DNA of 64,000 bases from Pelagihabitans sp965238025. Its GTDB lineage: Bacteria; Bacteroidota; Bacteroidia; Flavobacteriales; Flavobacteriaceae. The stretch covers positions 186,001 through 250,000 of the forward strand of contig OZ250162.1 of the NCBI GenBank assembly GCA_965238025.1, read 5' to 3'. How positions within the stretch are numbered: position 1 is the stretch's first letter; each line of letters begins with the position of its first letter. The notes below the pieces were generated by a model. The model did no database searches. It saw nothing but the letters and a program-made list of their open reading frames with translations, and was not told the DNA's origin. This document shows, piece by piece, positions 17,605 to 25,877 of this stretch. A program made the translations under genes and the position numbers.

Positions 17605-17635
17605 TTGAAAAACTTATTCAAGAAAACTACTTTTG
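17605..17635 (+). promoter_or_regulatory. Promoter of gpmI
   Basis: TTG at 17605-17607, a 20-bp spacer and TACTTTTG at 17628-17635 match the Bacteroidota TTG-N17-23-TAnnTTTG pattern, 21 bp before the start codon. Confidence 0.65.
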
Positions 17636-17656
17636 ACATCATTATAAAACCAAAAA

Positions 17657-19174
17657 ATGAATAAAAGAGTACTACTGATGATTTTGGACGGTTGGGGCAA
17701 ATCTCCCGACCCAAAAGTATCGGCGATAGCCAATGCAAAAACCCCCTTTATTGACTCTTTATATAAGAAGTATGGTCACGCCAATCTATTGACAGATGGT
17801 ATGAATGTAGGTCTTCCTGAGGGGCAAATGGGCAATAGTGAGGTGGGACATATGAATTTAGGGGCCGGAAGGATCGTTTACCAGGACTTGGCTAAAATCA
17901 ACCTTGCTATTACAGAAGACACCTTAAAGAACGAAGTCGTTCTTAAAAAGGCATTTCAATATGCCAAGGAAAATGATAAGCCTATCCACTTTTTGGGTCT
18001 TTTAAGCGACGGTGGTGTTCATAGCCATGTCTCCCATATTAAGGGACTCATTAATGCCGGTGAAGATTACGGGCTTGACAAGATGTTCGTTCATGTTTTT
18101 ACCGATGGCCGTGATGTTGACCCGATGAGCGGCAAGGGGTTCTTAAAAAGCTTAACCGACTTTTGCATTGACAAAAAGGCACAATTGGCTACAGTTACCG
18201 GTAGGTATTTTGCCATGGACCGCGATAAACGTTGGGAACGGGTCAAGTTGGCGTATGACGCACTGGTAAATAACAAAGGTGAAAAAACTACTGATATTTC
18301 TACTGCCATTCAACAAAGTTATAATGAAGGTGTTACCGATGAATTTATCAAACCCATTATTATGACTCATGCCGATGGGACTCCTGTTGCAAAAATCGAG
18401 GAGAACGATGTAGTTATATTTTTTAATTTCAGAACAGATCGTGGGCGCGAACTTACCCAAGTATTGAATCAAGAAGATATGCATGAACAAAACATGCATA
18501 AACTTGACCTTTATTATGTGACCATGACCAATTACGACGATTCCTTTACCGGAGTTCATGTTATCTATGATAAGGACAATATCAAAGAAACCTTAGGAGA
18601 GGTTTTGGCAAAGGCGGGCAAGAGGCAAATTCGTATCGCTGAGACGGAGAAGTATCCGCATGTAACTTTCTTTTTTAATGGAGGTAGAGAAGTTCCTTTT
18701 GAAGGTGAAGAACGCCTATTATGCCCATCTCCCAAAGTAGCGACCTACGATTTAAAACCGGAAATGAGTGCCTACGAGATACGCGATGCCATTGTACCCG
18801 AACTGGAAAAAGGCGAGGTAGATTTTGTATGCCTTAATTTTGCAAATCCTGATATGGTGGGTCATACGGGGGATATGGATGCAGCGATAAAAGCATGTGA
18901 GGTGGTCGATAGTTGTGCAAACTCGGTAATTACAACAGGGCTAGAAAACGGGTATACCACCATCGTGATTGCCGACCACGGCAATTGTGATACCATGATC
19001 AATCCAGATGGTAGCCCGAATACGGCACATACCACAAATCCGGTTCCTTTGATTTTAGTAGATAATGATTTAAAAAACATATCGGATGGGGTGCTGGGCG
19101 ATATCGCCCCGACCATTTTAAAACTTATGGGAATTCCACAACCGGATGTAATGACCCAAAAGGCATTGGTATAG
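17657..19174 (+). CDS. gpmI: 2,3-bisphosphoglycerate-independent phosphoglycerate mutase
   Basis: A 505-residue protein that interconverts 3- and 2-phosphoglycerate in glycolysis and gluconeogenesis in the cytoplasm. Landmark motifs: LMILDGWG at the N-terminus; MGNSEVGHMNLGAGR with the phospho-accepting serine; SDGGVHSHVSHI; FTDGRDVDP; GRYFAMDRDKRWER; and IADHGNCDTM with manganese ligands. Length is typical of the family. A well-formed promoter precedes it. The methionine aminopeptidase gene follows 36 bp after the stop but has its own -7 element. Confidence 0.98.
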   Translation: MNKRVLLMILDGWGKSPDPKVSAIANAKTPFIDSLYKKYGHANLLTDGMNVGLPEGQMGNSEVGHMNLGAGRIVYQDLAKINLAITEDTLKNEVVLKKAFQYAKENDKPIHFLGLLSDGGVHSHVSHIKGLINAGEDYGLDKMFVHVFTDGRDVDPMSGKGFLKSLTDFCIDKKAQLATVTGRYFAMDRDKRWERVKLAYDALVNNKGEKTTDISTAIQQSYNEGVTDEFIKPIIMTHADGTPVAKIEENDVVIFFNFRTDRGRELTQVLNQEDMHEQNMHKLDLYYVTMTNYDDSFTGVHVIYDKDNIKETLGEVLAKAGKRQIRIAETEKYPHVTFFFNGGREVPFEGEERLLCPSPKVATYDLKPEMSAYEIRDAIVPELEKGEVDFVCLNFANPDMVGHTGDMDAAIKACEVVDSCANSVITTGLENGYTTIVIADHGNCDTMINPDGSPNTAHTTNPVPLILVDNDLKNISDGVLGDIAPTILKLMGIPQPDVMTQKALV

Positions 19175-19196
19175 CAGGCGATTCTATCAAATGTTT

Positions 19197-19204
19197 TACC
19201 TTTG
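19197..19204 (+). promoter_or_regulatory. -7 element (TAccTTTG) directly upstream of map
   Basis: TACCTTTG ends only six bases before ATG 19211, implying a very short or absent leader. No TTG lies at standard spacing. The TTG at 19202 inside this element could be mistaken for a start codon. Confidence 0.5.
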
Positions 19205-19210
19205 CCGCCT

Positions 19211-20014
19211 ATGATTATTGCCAAAACATTAGAAGAAATTGAATTGATGCGCGAAAGCGCATTAATCGTATCCAAAACCTTGGGAATGCTCGCCGGTGAG
19301 GTTAAACCGGGCGTAACGACCTTGCAATTGGATAAGCTCGCCGAAACCTTTATACGGGACCACGGTGCGGTACCCGGTTTTTTAGGGCTTTATGATTTTC
19401 CAAATTCGCTTTGTATGAGCCCGAATGCACAGGTGGTGCATGGGATACCCAATGACACCCCTATGGTAGAGGGCGATATCATCTCTATAGATTGTGGTGC
19501 CCTAAAGAATGATTTTTACGGGGATCATGCCTATACTTTTGCCGTCGGGGAAGTAAGCCCAGAAGTGCAAAAGTTGTTGGAGGTTACCAAAGAATCGCTT
19601 TATGTAGGTATTCGGGAATTTAAAGCCGGTAATCGCGTTGGGGATGTCGGGTACGCCATTCAAAAATATACGGAAGAACGCGGTTACGGTGTTGTGCGGG
19701 AATTGGTTGGGCATGGTTTGGGGCGTAAAATGCACGAAGACCCGGAAATGCCGAATTACGGTAAAAGAGGTCGAGGCAAAAAGTTTGTCGAAGGTATGGT
19801 AGTCGCCATTGAACCCATGATCAATATGGGCACCCGAAGAATAAAACAGCTTAGGGACGGCTGGACGATTCTAACTGCCGATGGAAAACCCAGTGCACAT
19901 TTTGAACATGACGTAGCACTTGTAAATGGTAAACCTGAGCTATTATCGACCTTTAAATATATTTATGAGGCATTAGGGGTTAAAAGCGATGAGGAAGATG
20001 AGTTTCAGAGGTAA
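19211..20014 (+). CDS. map: Type I methionine aminopeptidase
   Basis: A 267-residue enzyme removing the initiator methionine from nascent proteins. ATG 19211 is chosen over TTG 19202 because the latter lies inside a promoter element. The five metal ligands are in place: SIDCGALKNDFYGDHA (two Asp), GHGLGRKMHEDPE (His), AIEPM (Glu) and SAHFEHDVAL (Glu). Its last codons (...EFQR, stop) fall inside the first copy of an 11-bp direct repeat that continues downstream. This suggests that the 3' end was altered when the following repeat-flanked GxxExxY unit arrived. Confidence 0.96.
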   Translation: MIIAKTLEEIELMRESALIVSKTLGMLAGEVKPGVTTLQLDKLAETFIRDHGAVPGFLGLYDFPNSLCMSPNAQVVHGIPNDTPMVEGDIISIDCGALKNDFYGDHAYTFAVGEVSPEVQKLLEVTKESLYVGIREFKAGNRVGDVGYAIQKYTEERGYGVVRELVGHGLGRKMHEDPEMPNYGKRGRGKKFVEGMVVAIEPMINMGTRRIKQLRDGWTILTADGKPSAHFEHDVALVNGKPELLSTFKYIYEALGVKSDEEDEFQR

Positions 20015-20036
20015 TTCAGAGGTAATTCAGAGGTTA
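20004..20036 (+). repeat. Three tandem 11-bp repeats across the map stop codon
   Basis: TTCAGAGGTAA at 20004-20014 and 20015-20025, then TTCAGAGGTTA at 20026-20036. The first copy supplies the stop codon of map. Confidence 0.9.
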
Positions 20037-20082
20037 TTCCGCAAAGCTACACGGAGAAAAATACAGAGTTTCAGGGAGAAAT

Positions 20083-20463
20083 ATGAAAGATAACGAGATT
20101 ACTAAAGTTATAATCGGAGCCGCTATAGAGGTGCATAAAGCACTTGGTTCTGGCTTATTGGAGTCCGCTTATCAAGAATGTCTGTTTTTTGAACTTCAGA
20201 ACAAAGGTCTTAAAGTCCGAAAAGAAATTGCGCTTCCTATAGTTTATAAAGACGTAAAATTAGACCATGGGTACCGAATTGATTTGTTGGTTGAAGAGAA
20301 GATAGTCCTGGAGCTTAAGACCCTTGAACGTTTTACCGATGTTCACTTTGCACAAATCCTGACTTATTTAAAACTAGGCGATTTTAATTTAGGCTTATTA
20401 AACAATTTTCACACAAGCTTATTGAAAAATGGAATCAAAAGATTTATTAATAAACCTCTGTGA
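20083..20463 (+). CDS. GxxExxY family protein (PD-(D/E)XK-like fold)
   Basis: A 126-residue protein with the defining GSGLLESAYQECL motif (GxxExxY). A nuclease-like core follows, YRIDLLVEEKIVLELKTLER, resembling the D...ExK of PD-(D/E)XK enzymes. Members are common and patchily distributed in Bacteroidota and have no established function. The gene is flanked upstream by CACGGAGAAAAATACAGAG-type sequence and downstream by ACTCAGTGAATCTCTGTGAA, which are imperfect inverted copies of one another, so the unit looks mobile or domesticated. It sits between map and a methyltransferase gene. Confidence 0.88.
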   Translation: MKDNEITKVIIGAAIEVHKALGSGLLESAYQECLFFELQNKGLKVRKEIALPIVYKDVKLDHGYRIDLLVEEKIVLELKTLERFTDVHFAQILTYLKLGDFNLGLLNNFHTSLLKNGIKRFINKPL

Positions 20464-20504
20464 ACCTTTTTTTACTCAGTGAATCTCTGTGAAACAACCA
20501 AGTA

Positions 20505-21269
20505 TTGAAAAAATTATTTAAGTTCATATTAAATCTCATTCCCAGGCCGTTACTGATCAAACTAAGCTATTGGGTAAGACCGTTGTTCGCACTCTATTAT
20601 AAAGGCGACAGATACACCGACCCCATAGATGGTCGAAGTTTTCGGAGTTTTTTACCCTACGGTTATGAAGATCCTAGGGACAATGTACTCTCCCCCTATA
20701 CGCTCTCCCTAGAACGGCATCGATTATTATGGCTGTACCTGAAAAATGAAACGGATTTCTTTACAGCCAACCTAAAAGTATTACATTTTGCACCGGAACA
20801 AGCCTTTTATAAGAAGTTTAGAGGATTGAAAAACTTGGATTATGTCACCACAGACCTATTGTCACCCTTGGCAGATGTAAAAGCCGATATATGTGACCTC
20901 CCTTTTGAAGACAGTTCATATGACGTAATTCTTTGCAATCATGTATTGGAACATATTCCGGATGATACCAAGGCCATGAAGGAGTTGTATCGGGTATTAA
21001 AACCGGGCGGGTGGGGTATTTTTCAAATTCCACAGGACCAAGACCGTGAAACCACCTTTGAAGACGACTCGATAACCGGCAAAAAAGAGCGTGCCAAAAT
21101 TTTTGGCCAGTACGACCATGTGCGTGTTTATGGGCGAGACTATTTTGATACGTTACGTAGTATCGGTTTCATCGTAGATGAAGTAGATTATACAGCAACA
21201 CTATCCTCAGAGGAGAACGAAAGGTATCGCTTGGCACTAGGCGAAATTATACCCCTGGTACGAAAGTAA
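20505..21269 (+). CDS. Class I SAM-dependent methyltransferase
   Basis: A 254-residue frame starting at TTG 20505 (MKKLFKFILNLIPRPLLIKL); an in-frame TGA lies 15 bases upstream and there is no nearby ATG. The Methyltransf_11-like core includes VLHFAPEQAFYKKFRG, DLPFEDSSYDVILCNHVLEH and ELYRVLKPGGWGIFQIP. The N-terminal hydrophobic amphipathic stretch may touch the membrane. The substrate is unknown. The rare start codon directly abuts the repeat region bounding the GxxExxY gene, so the original ATG may have been lost when that unit inserted. Confidence 0.85.
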   Translation: MKKLFKFILNLIPRPLLIKLSYWVRPLFALYYKGDRYTDPIDGRSFRSFLPYGYEDPRDNVLSPYTLSLERHRLLWLYLKNETDFFTANLKVLHFAPEQAFYKKFRGLKNLDYVTTDLLSPLADVKADICDLPFEDSSYDVILCNHVLEHIPDDTKAMKELYRVLKPGGWGIFQIPQDQDRETTFEDDSITGKKERAKIFGQYDHVRVYGRDYFDTLRSIGFIVDEVDYTATLSSEENERYRLALGEIIPLVRK

Positions 21270-21486
21270 ACTACCTCCGGGCAAGTCCACGAGACATCCG
21301 TAAAGGAAACAACATTAAAATATCGAGGCAACACTCTGAATGTTTAAGTCTCGATTATCGAGTAAATTCATGCTAAAACGCTTTATGGCGAAAAAGTGCA
21401 TTTCGTCGATTAATCCCGTGTTTACACGATATGATCGATAAAATACAGTAGGCCTGTTCTACTTTTACTTTACTAATTAGAACCGC

Positions 21487-23964
21487 ATGAAAAAACTACT
21501 ACCCTACCTATTTGTTTTTGCTTCATTTTTTGTTTCGGCGCAATCCGAAACCCAAACCTATGTTCCCGACGACAATTTTGAACAAGCCCTGATCGATCTG
21601 GGTTATGATGATGTGTTGGATGATTATGTGTTGACTTCGAATATCAAGGATATCTTCGAACTTTTTATTGAAGAAGGCAGCATTGCTGACCTTACCGGTT
21701 TGGAAGACATGACCAACCTGCACAACTTATTGCTCCCGAAGGGTACTTTTAGTAGCGTTGATTTTTCAGGTAATCCGAATCTTGAGCTCTTGGGTATTAG
21801 CTCAGACAATTTGAATTTCATAGACTTTTCAAACAATCCAAGGTTGGAATTTATGACTATTTCAAACAGCGGTTTAAAAAGCATAGATTTATCTAATAAT
21901 CCGAAATTAGCTATAGCAAATCTTAATGGAAATCATTTGGAAACTTTAGATTTGTCGAACAGTACCCAATTGGTGATTGTAGATGTAAGCGATAACAACT
22001 TAAGCTCCTTAAACCTGAAAAACGGAGCGAATACAAGTCTTACAGAAATGAATGCCACCAATAATACGGCATTGTCCTGTATTCAGGTTGATGATGTGGC
22101 CATAGCGACAAGTAAAGATTGGTTTAAAGACGATACTGCCTCTTATTCAATCGACTGCTTCCCTGCAGACCAGGATAACGATGGAGTTAATGACTCTATA
22201 GACCTTTGCCCCAACACCCCGACCGGGGAACAGGCCAATGCCTCAGGCTGTAGCGCGTCGCAATTGGCCGATCTGGCCGTACAAAATATCTGTATTGGTA
22301 TGGGTTCCGACCCTTGTTCCGATACGCCCAATTGTTATGTGAATATCGGGGTGCTACAGGATGTAGAAATCAATGTAACTATAGTCAAAAACGATACAGA
22401 GCAGCTATTTGATGGCCCCGTGAGCATGGCCAACCCCCTGTTCCTAGAAAACCTGACCGAAGGGGAATATCGTATTTGCGCTTCCCATCCCGGTATTCCC
22501 GGTTTTGAGCAATGCTATGAGGTTTCTTCTTCGGCAACGGAGAATAACGTAAACACCACCATTGTAATGCAGAATGCGGGGCAGGAATACACCATTACCG
22601 CAGCGGGCAGTAAAAGTTATGAAGTACGGGTAAATGACAATACCTACACCTACAACTTTGGTACTTATGATGCCCAGCAAATCACCTTCCCCTTAGTGGC
22701 CGGGGTCAATGCCATTACGGTTACCGGTAGGTTGGATTGTTCTGAAAACGAACGTATAACCTTTGTCCCGGACAACAATTTTGAGCAGGCACTAATCGAC
22801 CTTGGCTATGACGATGTATTGGATGATTATGTAGTTACTGTCAATATCAGTGACCTAAAAGAGTTGGACCTTAGCAATATGAGCATTGAAAATTTACAGG
22901 GTATCGGGGCATTTACCGCTCTGGAAGATTTTAATTGTCATTTTAATCCATTGACCGAATTGGATTTAAGTAAAAACACACGTCTTAAATACCTTGACGT
23001 ATCGGACCTATTTTCCCTAACTGCAATAGATCTTACAAATAATATAGATTTAGAAACTTTAGATGTCACAGGCACTTCAATTGAGGTATTGGACGTATCC
23101 CGAAACGTAAATCTACATACCCTATTTGCTTTAGTCACGTCTTTAAACCAAATTGATCTGAGTCAAAATAGTACTCTCGAAATACTATACCTGCAAACTG
23201 AACAGATTACTAACATTGACTTTACGAACAATCCACTCTTAAAAGAACTTAGAATAAGAGCCTATCAAAATACGGGTATAAATGTATCAAATAACCCACT
23301 TCTAGAAAATCTCTACCTGTTCAGTGATGAAATTGCGGAATTAGATTTGACGAATAACCCCAATTTGAAAAATCTAACTATCGCTACCGATGGCGAAGGA
23401 ATTATGACGGTCGATTTGACAAATAACACCAAACTAAAATTTGTAAATATTTTTGGAAATCTAACAGATATTGATCTTTCACAAAATAGTGAATTGACGT
23501 CTCTTCATCTTAGTGATAATGCCTTGACTGCTTTAGACTTAACAGCTAATACTTCCTTAGAAATATTGGGAACCACTGGAAACCCATTAAGTTGTATTCA
23601 AGTAGCTGATGTAGAAGCGGCCAACCGAATGCAAATTATTGACATTGGTGAAGCAGAATTTTCAACTAATTGCAATTACTCGGATTCTGAGGGTGTTTCA
23701 GAAACCGAAATTGAGTCAACGGGTAAAATAATCACCTACCCCACCCTTACGACAGGAAAAATCACTATCGACAATCCAAACCAGGAGCAAATTGCCACCG
23801 TCTCGGTGGCCGCCATGAACGGTAAGCGAATTTCGCTGCTACCCATTTATGACAACCCCAGTGAAGTTCATTTGGATATCAGTGGAAACGGCAAAGGGAT
23901 GTATATCATACGCGTGGCCAAAATGACCGGAAAAAATGAGTATATAAAGGTGATTTTGGAATAG
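21487..23964 (+). CDS. Leucine-rich-repeat T9SS cargo protein with internal duplication
   Basis: An 825-residue protein. Signal peptide MKKLLPYLFVFASFFVSAQ. Block 1 (residues about 25-220) starts VPDDNFEQALIDLGYDDVLD and holds LRR units such as LKSIDLSNNPKLAIANL. A thrombospondin type 3-like calcium segment follows (DQDNDGVNDSIDLCPNTPTG), then a beta-rich region with paired cysteines. Block 2 (about 427-735) restarts with VPDNNFEQALIDLGYDDVLD and more LRRs. The last 80 residues are a type A T9SS CTD (TYPTLTTGKITIDNP, GKGMYIIRVAK). It is expected at the cell surface; a binding or adhesion role is inferred. Its neighbours are unrelated. Confidence 0.9.
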   Translation: MKKLLPYLFVFASFFVSAQSETQTYVPDDNFEQALIDLGYDDVLDDYVLTSNIKDIFELFIEEGSIADLTGLEDMTNLHNLLLPKGTFSSVDFSGNPNLELLGISSDNLNFIDFSNNPRLEFMTISNSGLKSIDLSNNPKLAIANLNGNHLETLDLSNSTQLVIVDVSDNNLSSLNLKNGANTSLTEMNATNNTALSCIQVDDVAIATSKDWFKDDTASYSIDCFPADQDNDGVNDSIDLCPNTPTGEQANASGCSASQLADLAVQNICIGMGSDPCSDTPNCYVNIGVLQDVEINVTIVKNDTEQLFDGPVSMANPLFLENLTEGEYRICASHPGIPGFEQCYEVSSSATENNVNTTIVMQNAGQEYTITAAGSKSYEVRVNDNTYTYNFGTYDAQQITFPLVAGVNAITVTGRLDCSENERITFVPDNNFEQALIDLGYDDVLDDYVVTVNISDLKELDLSNMSIENLQGIGAFTALEDFNCHFNPLTELDLSKNTRLKYLDVSDLFSLTAIDLTNNIDLETLDVTGTSIEVLDVSRNVNLHTLFALVTSLNQIDLSQNSTLEILYLQTEQITNIDFTNNPLLKELRIRAYQNTGINVSNNPLLENLYLFSDEIAELDLTNNPNLKNLTIATDGEGIMTVDLTNNTKLKFVNIFGNLTDIDLSQNSELTSLHLSDNALTALDLTANTSLEILGTTGNPLSCIQVADVEAANRMQIIDIGEAEFSTNCNYSDSEGVSETEIESTGKIITYPTLTTGKITIDNPNQEQIATVSVAAMNGKRISLLPIYDNPSEVHLDISGNGKGMYIIRVAKMTGKNEYIKVILE

Positions 23965-24021
23965 TTGCCTTAGTGCAATCATCTTACTCCATATTAATGA
24001 AATCGTGTTCATACTGTCCGG

Positions 24022-24083
24022 TCGAGCGCAGTCGAGACCTATTGAAGTTTACCAGAATATAACAACCTCTCGACTGCGCTCGA
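24022..24083. repeat. REP-like palindrome (16-bp arms)
   Basis: TCGAGCGCAGTCGAGA (24022-24037) and TCTCGACTGCGCTCGA (24068-24083) are exact reverse complements 30 bp apart, in the spacer between the convergent LRR and apbE genes. It may act as a bidirectional transcription barrier. Confidence 0.85.
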
Positions 24084-24125
24084 GGGGACATTAACGTTTT
24101 GAATTGATTTTTGACACCTTCTTTT

Positions 24126-25130
24126 CTATAAAATGACCAGCTCCCTAAACCCTTCGGTCATAAACTCTTGAGTTTGGCCTTTTTCATCCAAATAGATGAT
24201 ATAAGCCTCAAGCGTAGCATCAGAATTCGCCAAGGTAATGGCATCTTTCAGATCCATCGCCATAAAAGCTGTGGCATAGGCATCTGCAGTGGCACAGTCT
24301 TTTGCCAGTACGTTCGCGGCAAGAGTACTACCATTCTTTGTAAAACCGGTCATGGGATTTACCGTATGTACATATTTCTTTCCGGTTAATGAATCTATCC
24401 GAAATTTTCTATAGTTCCCTGAGGAGGCCATCGCACGGTTTTTTAGCGCTAGTAATAATTTGCTTTTTCTCCCTATTTTAACTTGAGGGTCATCAACACC
24501 CACCGCCCATGGTTTTTGCCTGATAGAATTTTCACCTTTGGCGACCAACTCCCCTCCTACTTCTAAAAGATAATTTTGAATGCCCTTATCATCCATCATT
24601 TTTGCCAAACGGTCAATAGCATAGCCCTTGGCAATAGCATTAAAATCAAATTGTATTTCTGTTTGTGTCTTCTTGATTCGTCCGTCAGCGTTTAGACTGA
24701 CCTTATAAAAACCCACATACCGCATAAGGCTGTCTACTTGGGCCCTATCCATTTGTATCTGTGTTCCCGGGCCAAATCCCCAGGCATTGACCAAAGTGCC
24801 CACAGTGGGATCGAAATAACCTTTGGTTTTTCCATTGATTTCTTTTGAAAGTTCAAACACTTCGCTAAACATATGATCCACAACCAGCGTGGAATCCCCA
24901 CGATTGATTTTTGAAATATCGGAATCTGGAATATAAGTGGATAAGGATTGGTTTACAACGGCAAAAACCGAATCGATCTCTGTTTGATAATCCAACTCCT
25001 TATCCGACAGGTAAATAATACTGTAGGAAGTCCCCAAGGCGCCACCCACGTTTTGGTTTTGGATTATTTTGGGTTCGTTCTTGCAGGAGTACAGGAGGCA
25101 TAGCAGTATTAAGAAAATGTATTTTTTCAT
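24126..25130 (-). CDS. apbE: FAD:protein FMN transferase (ApbE), lipoprotein
   Basis: A 334-residue protein with a lipoprotein signal (LILLCLLYSC, lipobox cysteine near residue 16). ApbE core motifs: GGALGTSYSIIYL, YFDPTVGTLVNAWGFGP, IQFDFNAIAKGYAIDRL, YLLEVGGELVAKG, KKYVHTVNPMTG and CATADAYATAFMAM. It transfers FMN from FAD to threonine residues of NqrB and NqrC in the periplasm. Its position as the last gene downstream of nqrABCDEF fits exactly that role. A REP-like hairpin lies between it and the upstream 120-aa gene. Confidence 0.96.
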   Translation of the reverse strand: MKKYIFLILLCLLYSCKNEPKIIQNQNVGGALGTSYSIIYLSDKELDYQTEIDSVFAVVNQSLSTYIPDSDISKINRGDSTLVVDHMFSEVFELSKEINGKTKGYFDPTVGTLVNAWGFGPGTQIQMDRAQVDSLMRYVGFYKVSLNADGRIKKTQTEIQFDFNAIAKGYAIDRLAKMMDDKGIQNYLLEVGGELVAKGENSIRQKPWAVGVDDPQVKIGRKSKLLLALKNRAMASSGNYRKFRIDSLTGKKYVHTVNPMTGFTKNGSTLAANVLAKDCATADAYATAFMAMDLKDAITLANSDATLEAYIIYLDEKGQTQEFMTEGFRELVIL

Positions 25131-25170
25131 GAGATATATTTAAAAGCTGTTGGCAAATGATGAACAGATT

Positions 25171-25201
25171 CCTTCCCCCGATCGCAATCGGCGTCGGAAG
25201 G
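25171..25201. repeat. Nested hairpin between apbE and the 120-aa gene
   Basis: Outer arms CCTTCC (25171-25176) and GGAAGG (25196-25201) enclose CCGAT/ATCGG. There is no U-tract on the minus strand, so it is more REP-like than a terminator. Confidence 0.55.
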
Positions 25202-25206
25202 ACGTT

Positions 25207-25569
25207 TTAGATTTGAATGAGTCCATCATAATCCACGATATATTCTTCGTTCAAATATACGGGTAGATTATAATCTGCGGCATTTACCAAACCCACTGGG
25301 GCGTAAAAGGTGTCGGCTTCAAACTTTAGGGCATGCTCACGCATCTTGTTCAGATCAGAACGGTAGAATTCAATATCTTGAGGATCGCCCGGATAGCCAA
25401 TACCTTTAACGATAATGAAATGTAGCTTTTTGTCTTTTAAGCATACATATTGCGGGTTCTTACCAAGTTCACTATTCACCGCCATAAACTCAAAACCATC
25501 AGCTTCAAGTTGTTTGCCAACAATATTCATGGCCAGGTTGTGAAATTCTTGTTCCGTGAGTGGTTTCAT
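25207..25569 (-). CDS. 120-aa protein of the nqr locus, function unknown
   Basis: A soluble 120-residue protein (start MKPLTEQEFHNLAMNIVGKQ) with no signal peptide, membrane span or cysteine cluster. Landmarks are PQYVCLKDKKLHFIIVKGIG and FEADTFYAPVGLVNAADYNL. I recall homologues in flavobacterial genomes being labelled as an NQR-associated protein, apparently from gene position only. It lies between nqrF and apbE on the same strand. An assembly or accessory role for NQR is conceivable but not shown by the sequence. Confidence 0.7.
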   Translation of the reverse strand: MKPLTEQEFHNLAMNIVGKQLEADGFEFMAVNSELGKNPQYVCLKDKKLHFIIVKGIGYPGDPQDIEFYRSDLNKMREHALKFEADTFYAPVGLVNAADYNLPVYLNEEYIVDYDGLIQI

Positions 25570-25798
25570 TTTAAAATGTAAAGGACCAAATCGATTACAT
25601 CGCCCTTGATCTTATATTCCCTTCGACTGCCAGCCCGAAAGATTGGTTCTGGCGGGCGCTCAGGGTGACAGAAGAAGGGAAACTATTATAAAAAAACCGA
25701 TAGCTTAGTATCGGTTTCATTTATATCATCTAATTGCCGCTTCTTTAGGCAGAATATCAATATCCATTTTGGAGCCAATTAGAAATACTATTGTCCGT

Positions 25799-25843
25799 CT
25801 GAGCTTGTCGAAGACCATTTGTAAAGTGCTTCGACAGGCTCAG
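25799..25843. repeat. REP-like hairpin in the 308-bp spacer before nqrF end
   Basis: CTGAGCTTGTCGAAG (25799-25813) and CTTCGACAGGCTCAG (25829-25843) pair except for one position. A related GGCGGGCGCTCAGGGTGACA fragment lies near 25650. The spacer 25570-25877 contains no gene that I can see. Confidence 0.75.
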
Positions 25844-25877
25844 CATGACATTTTCAATCATTTGTCAATCAGGCTGT

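Noticed and set aside
20505..21269. Pseudogene call for the methyltransferase lacking an ATG
   Set aside because: The frame is intact and full length with SAM motifs, and TTG is a usable start codon.
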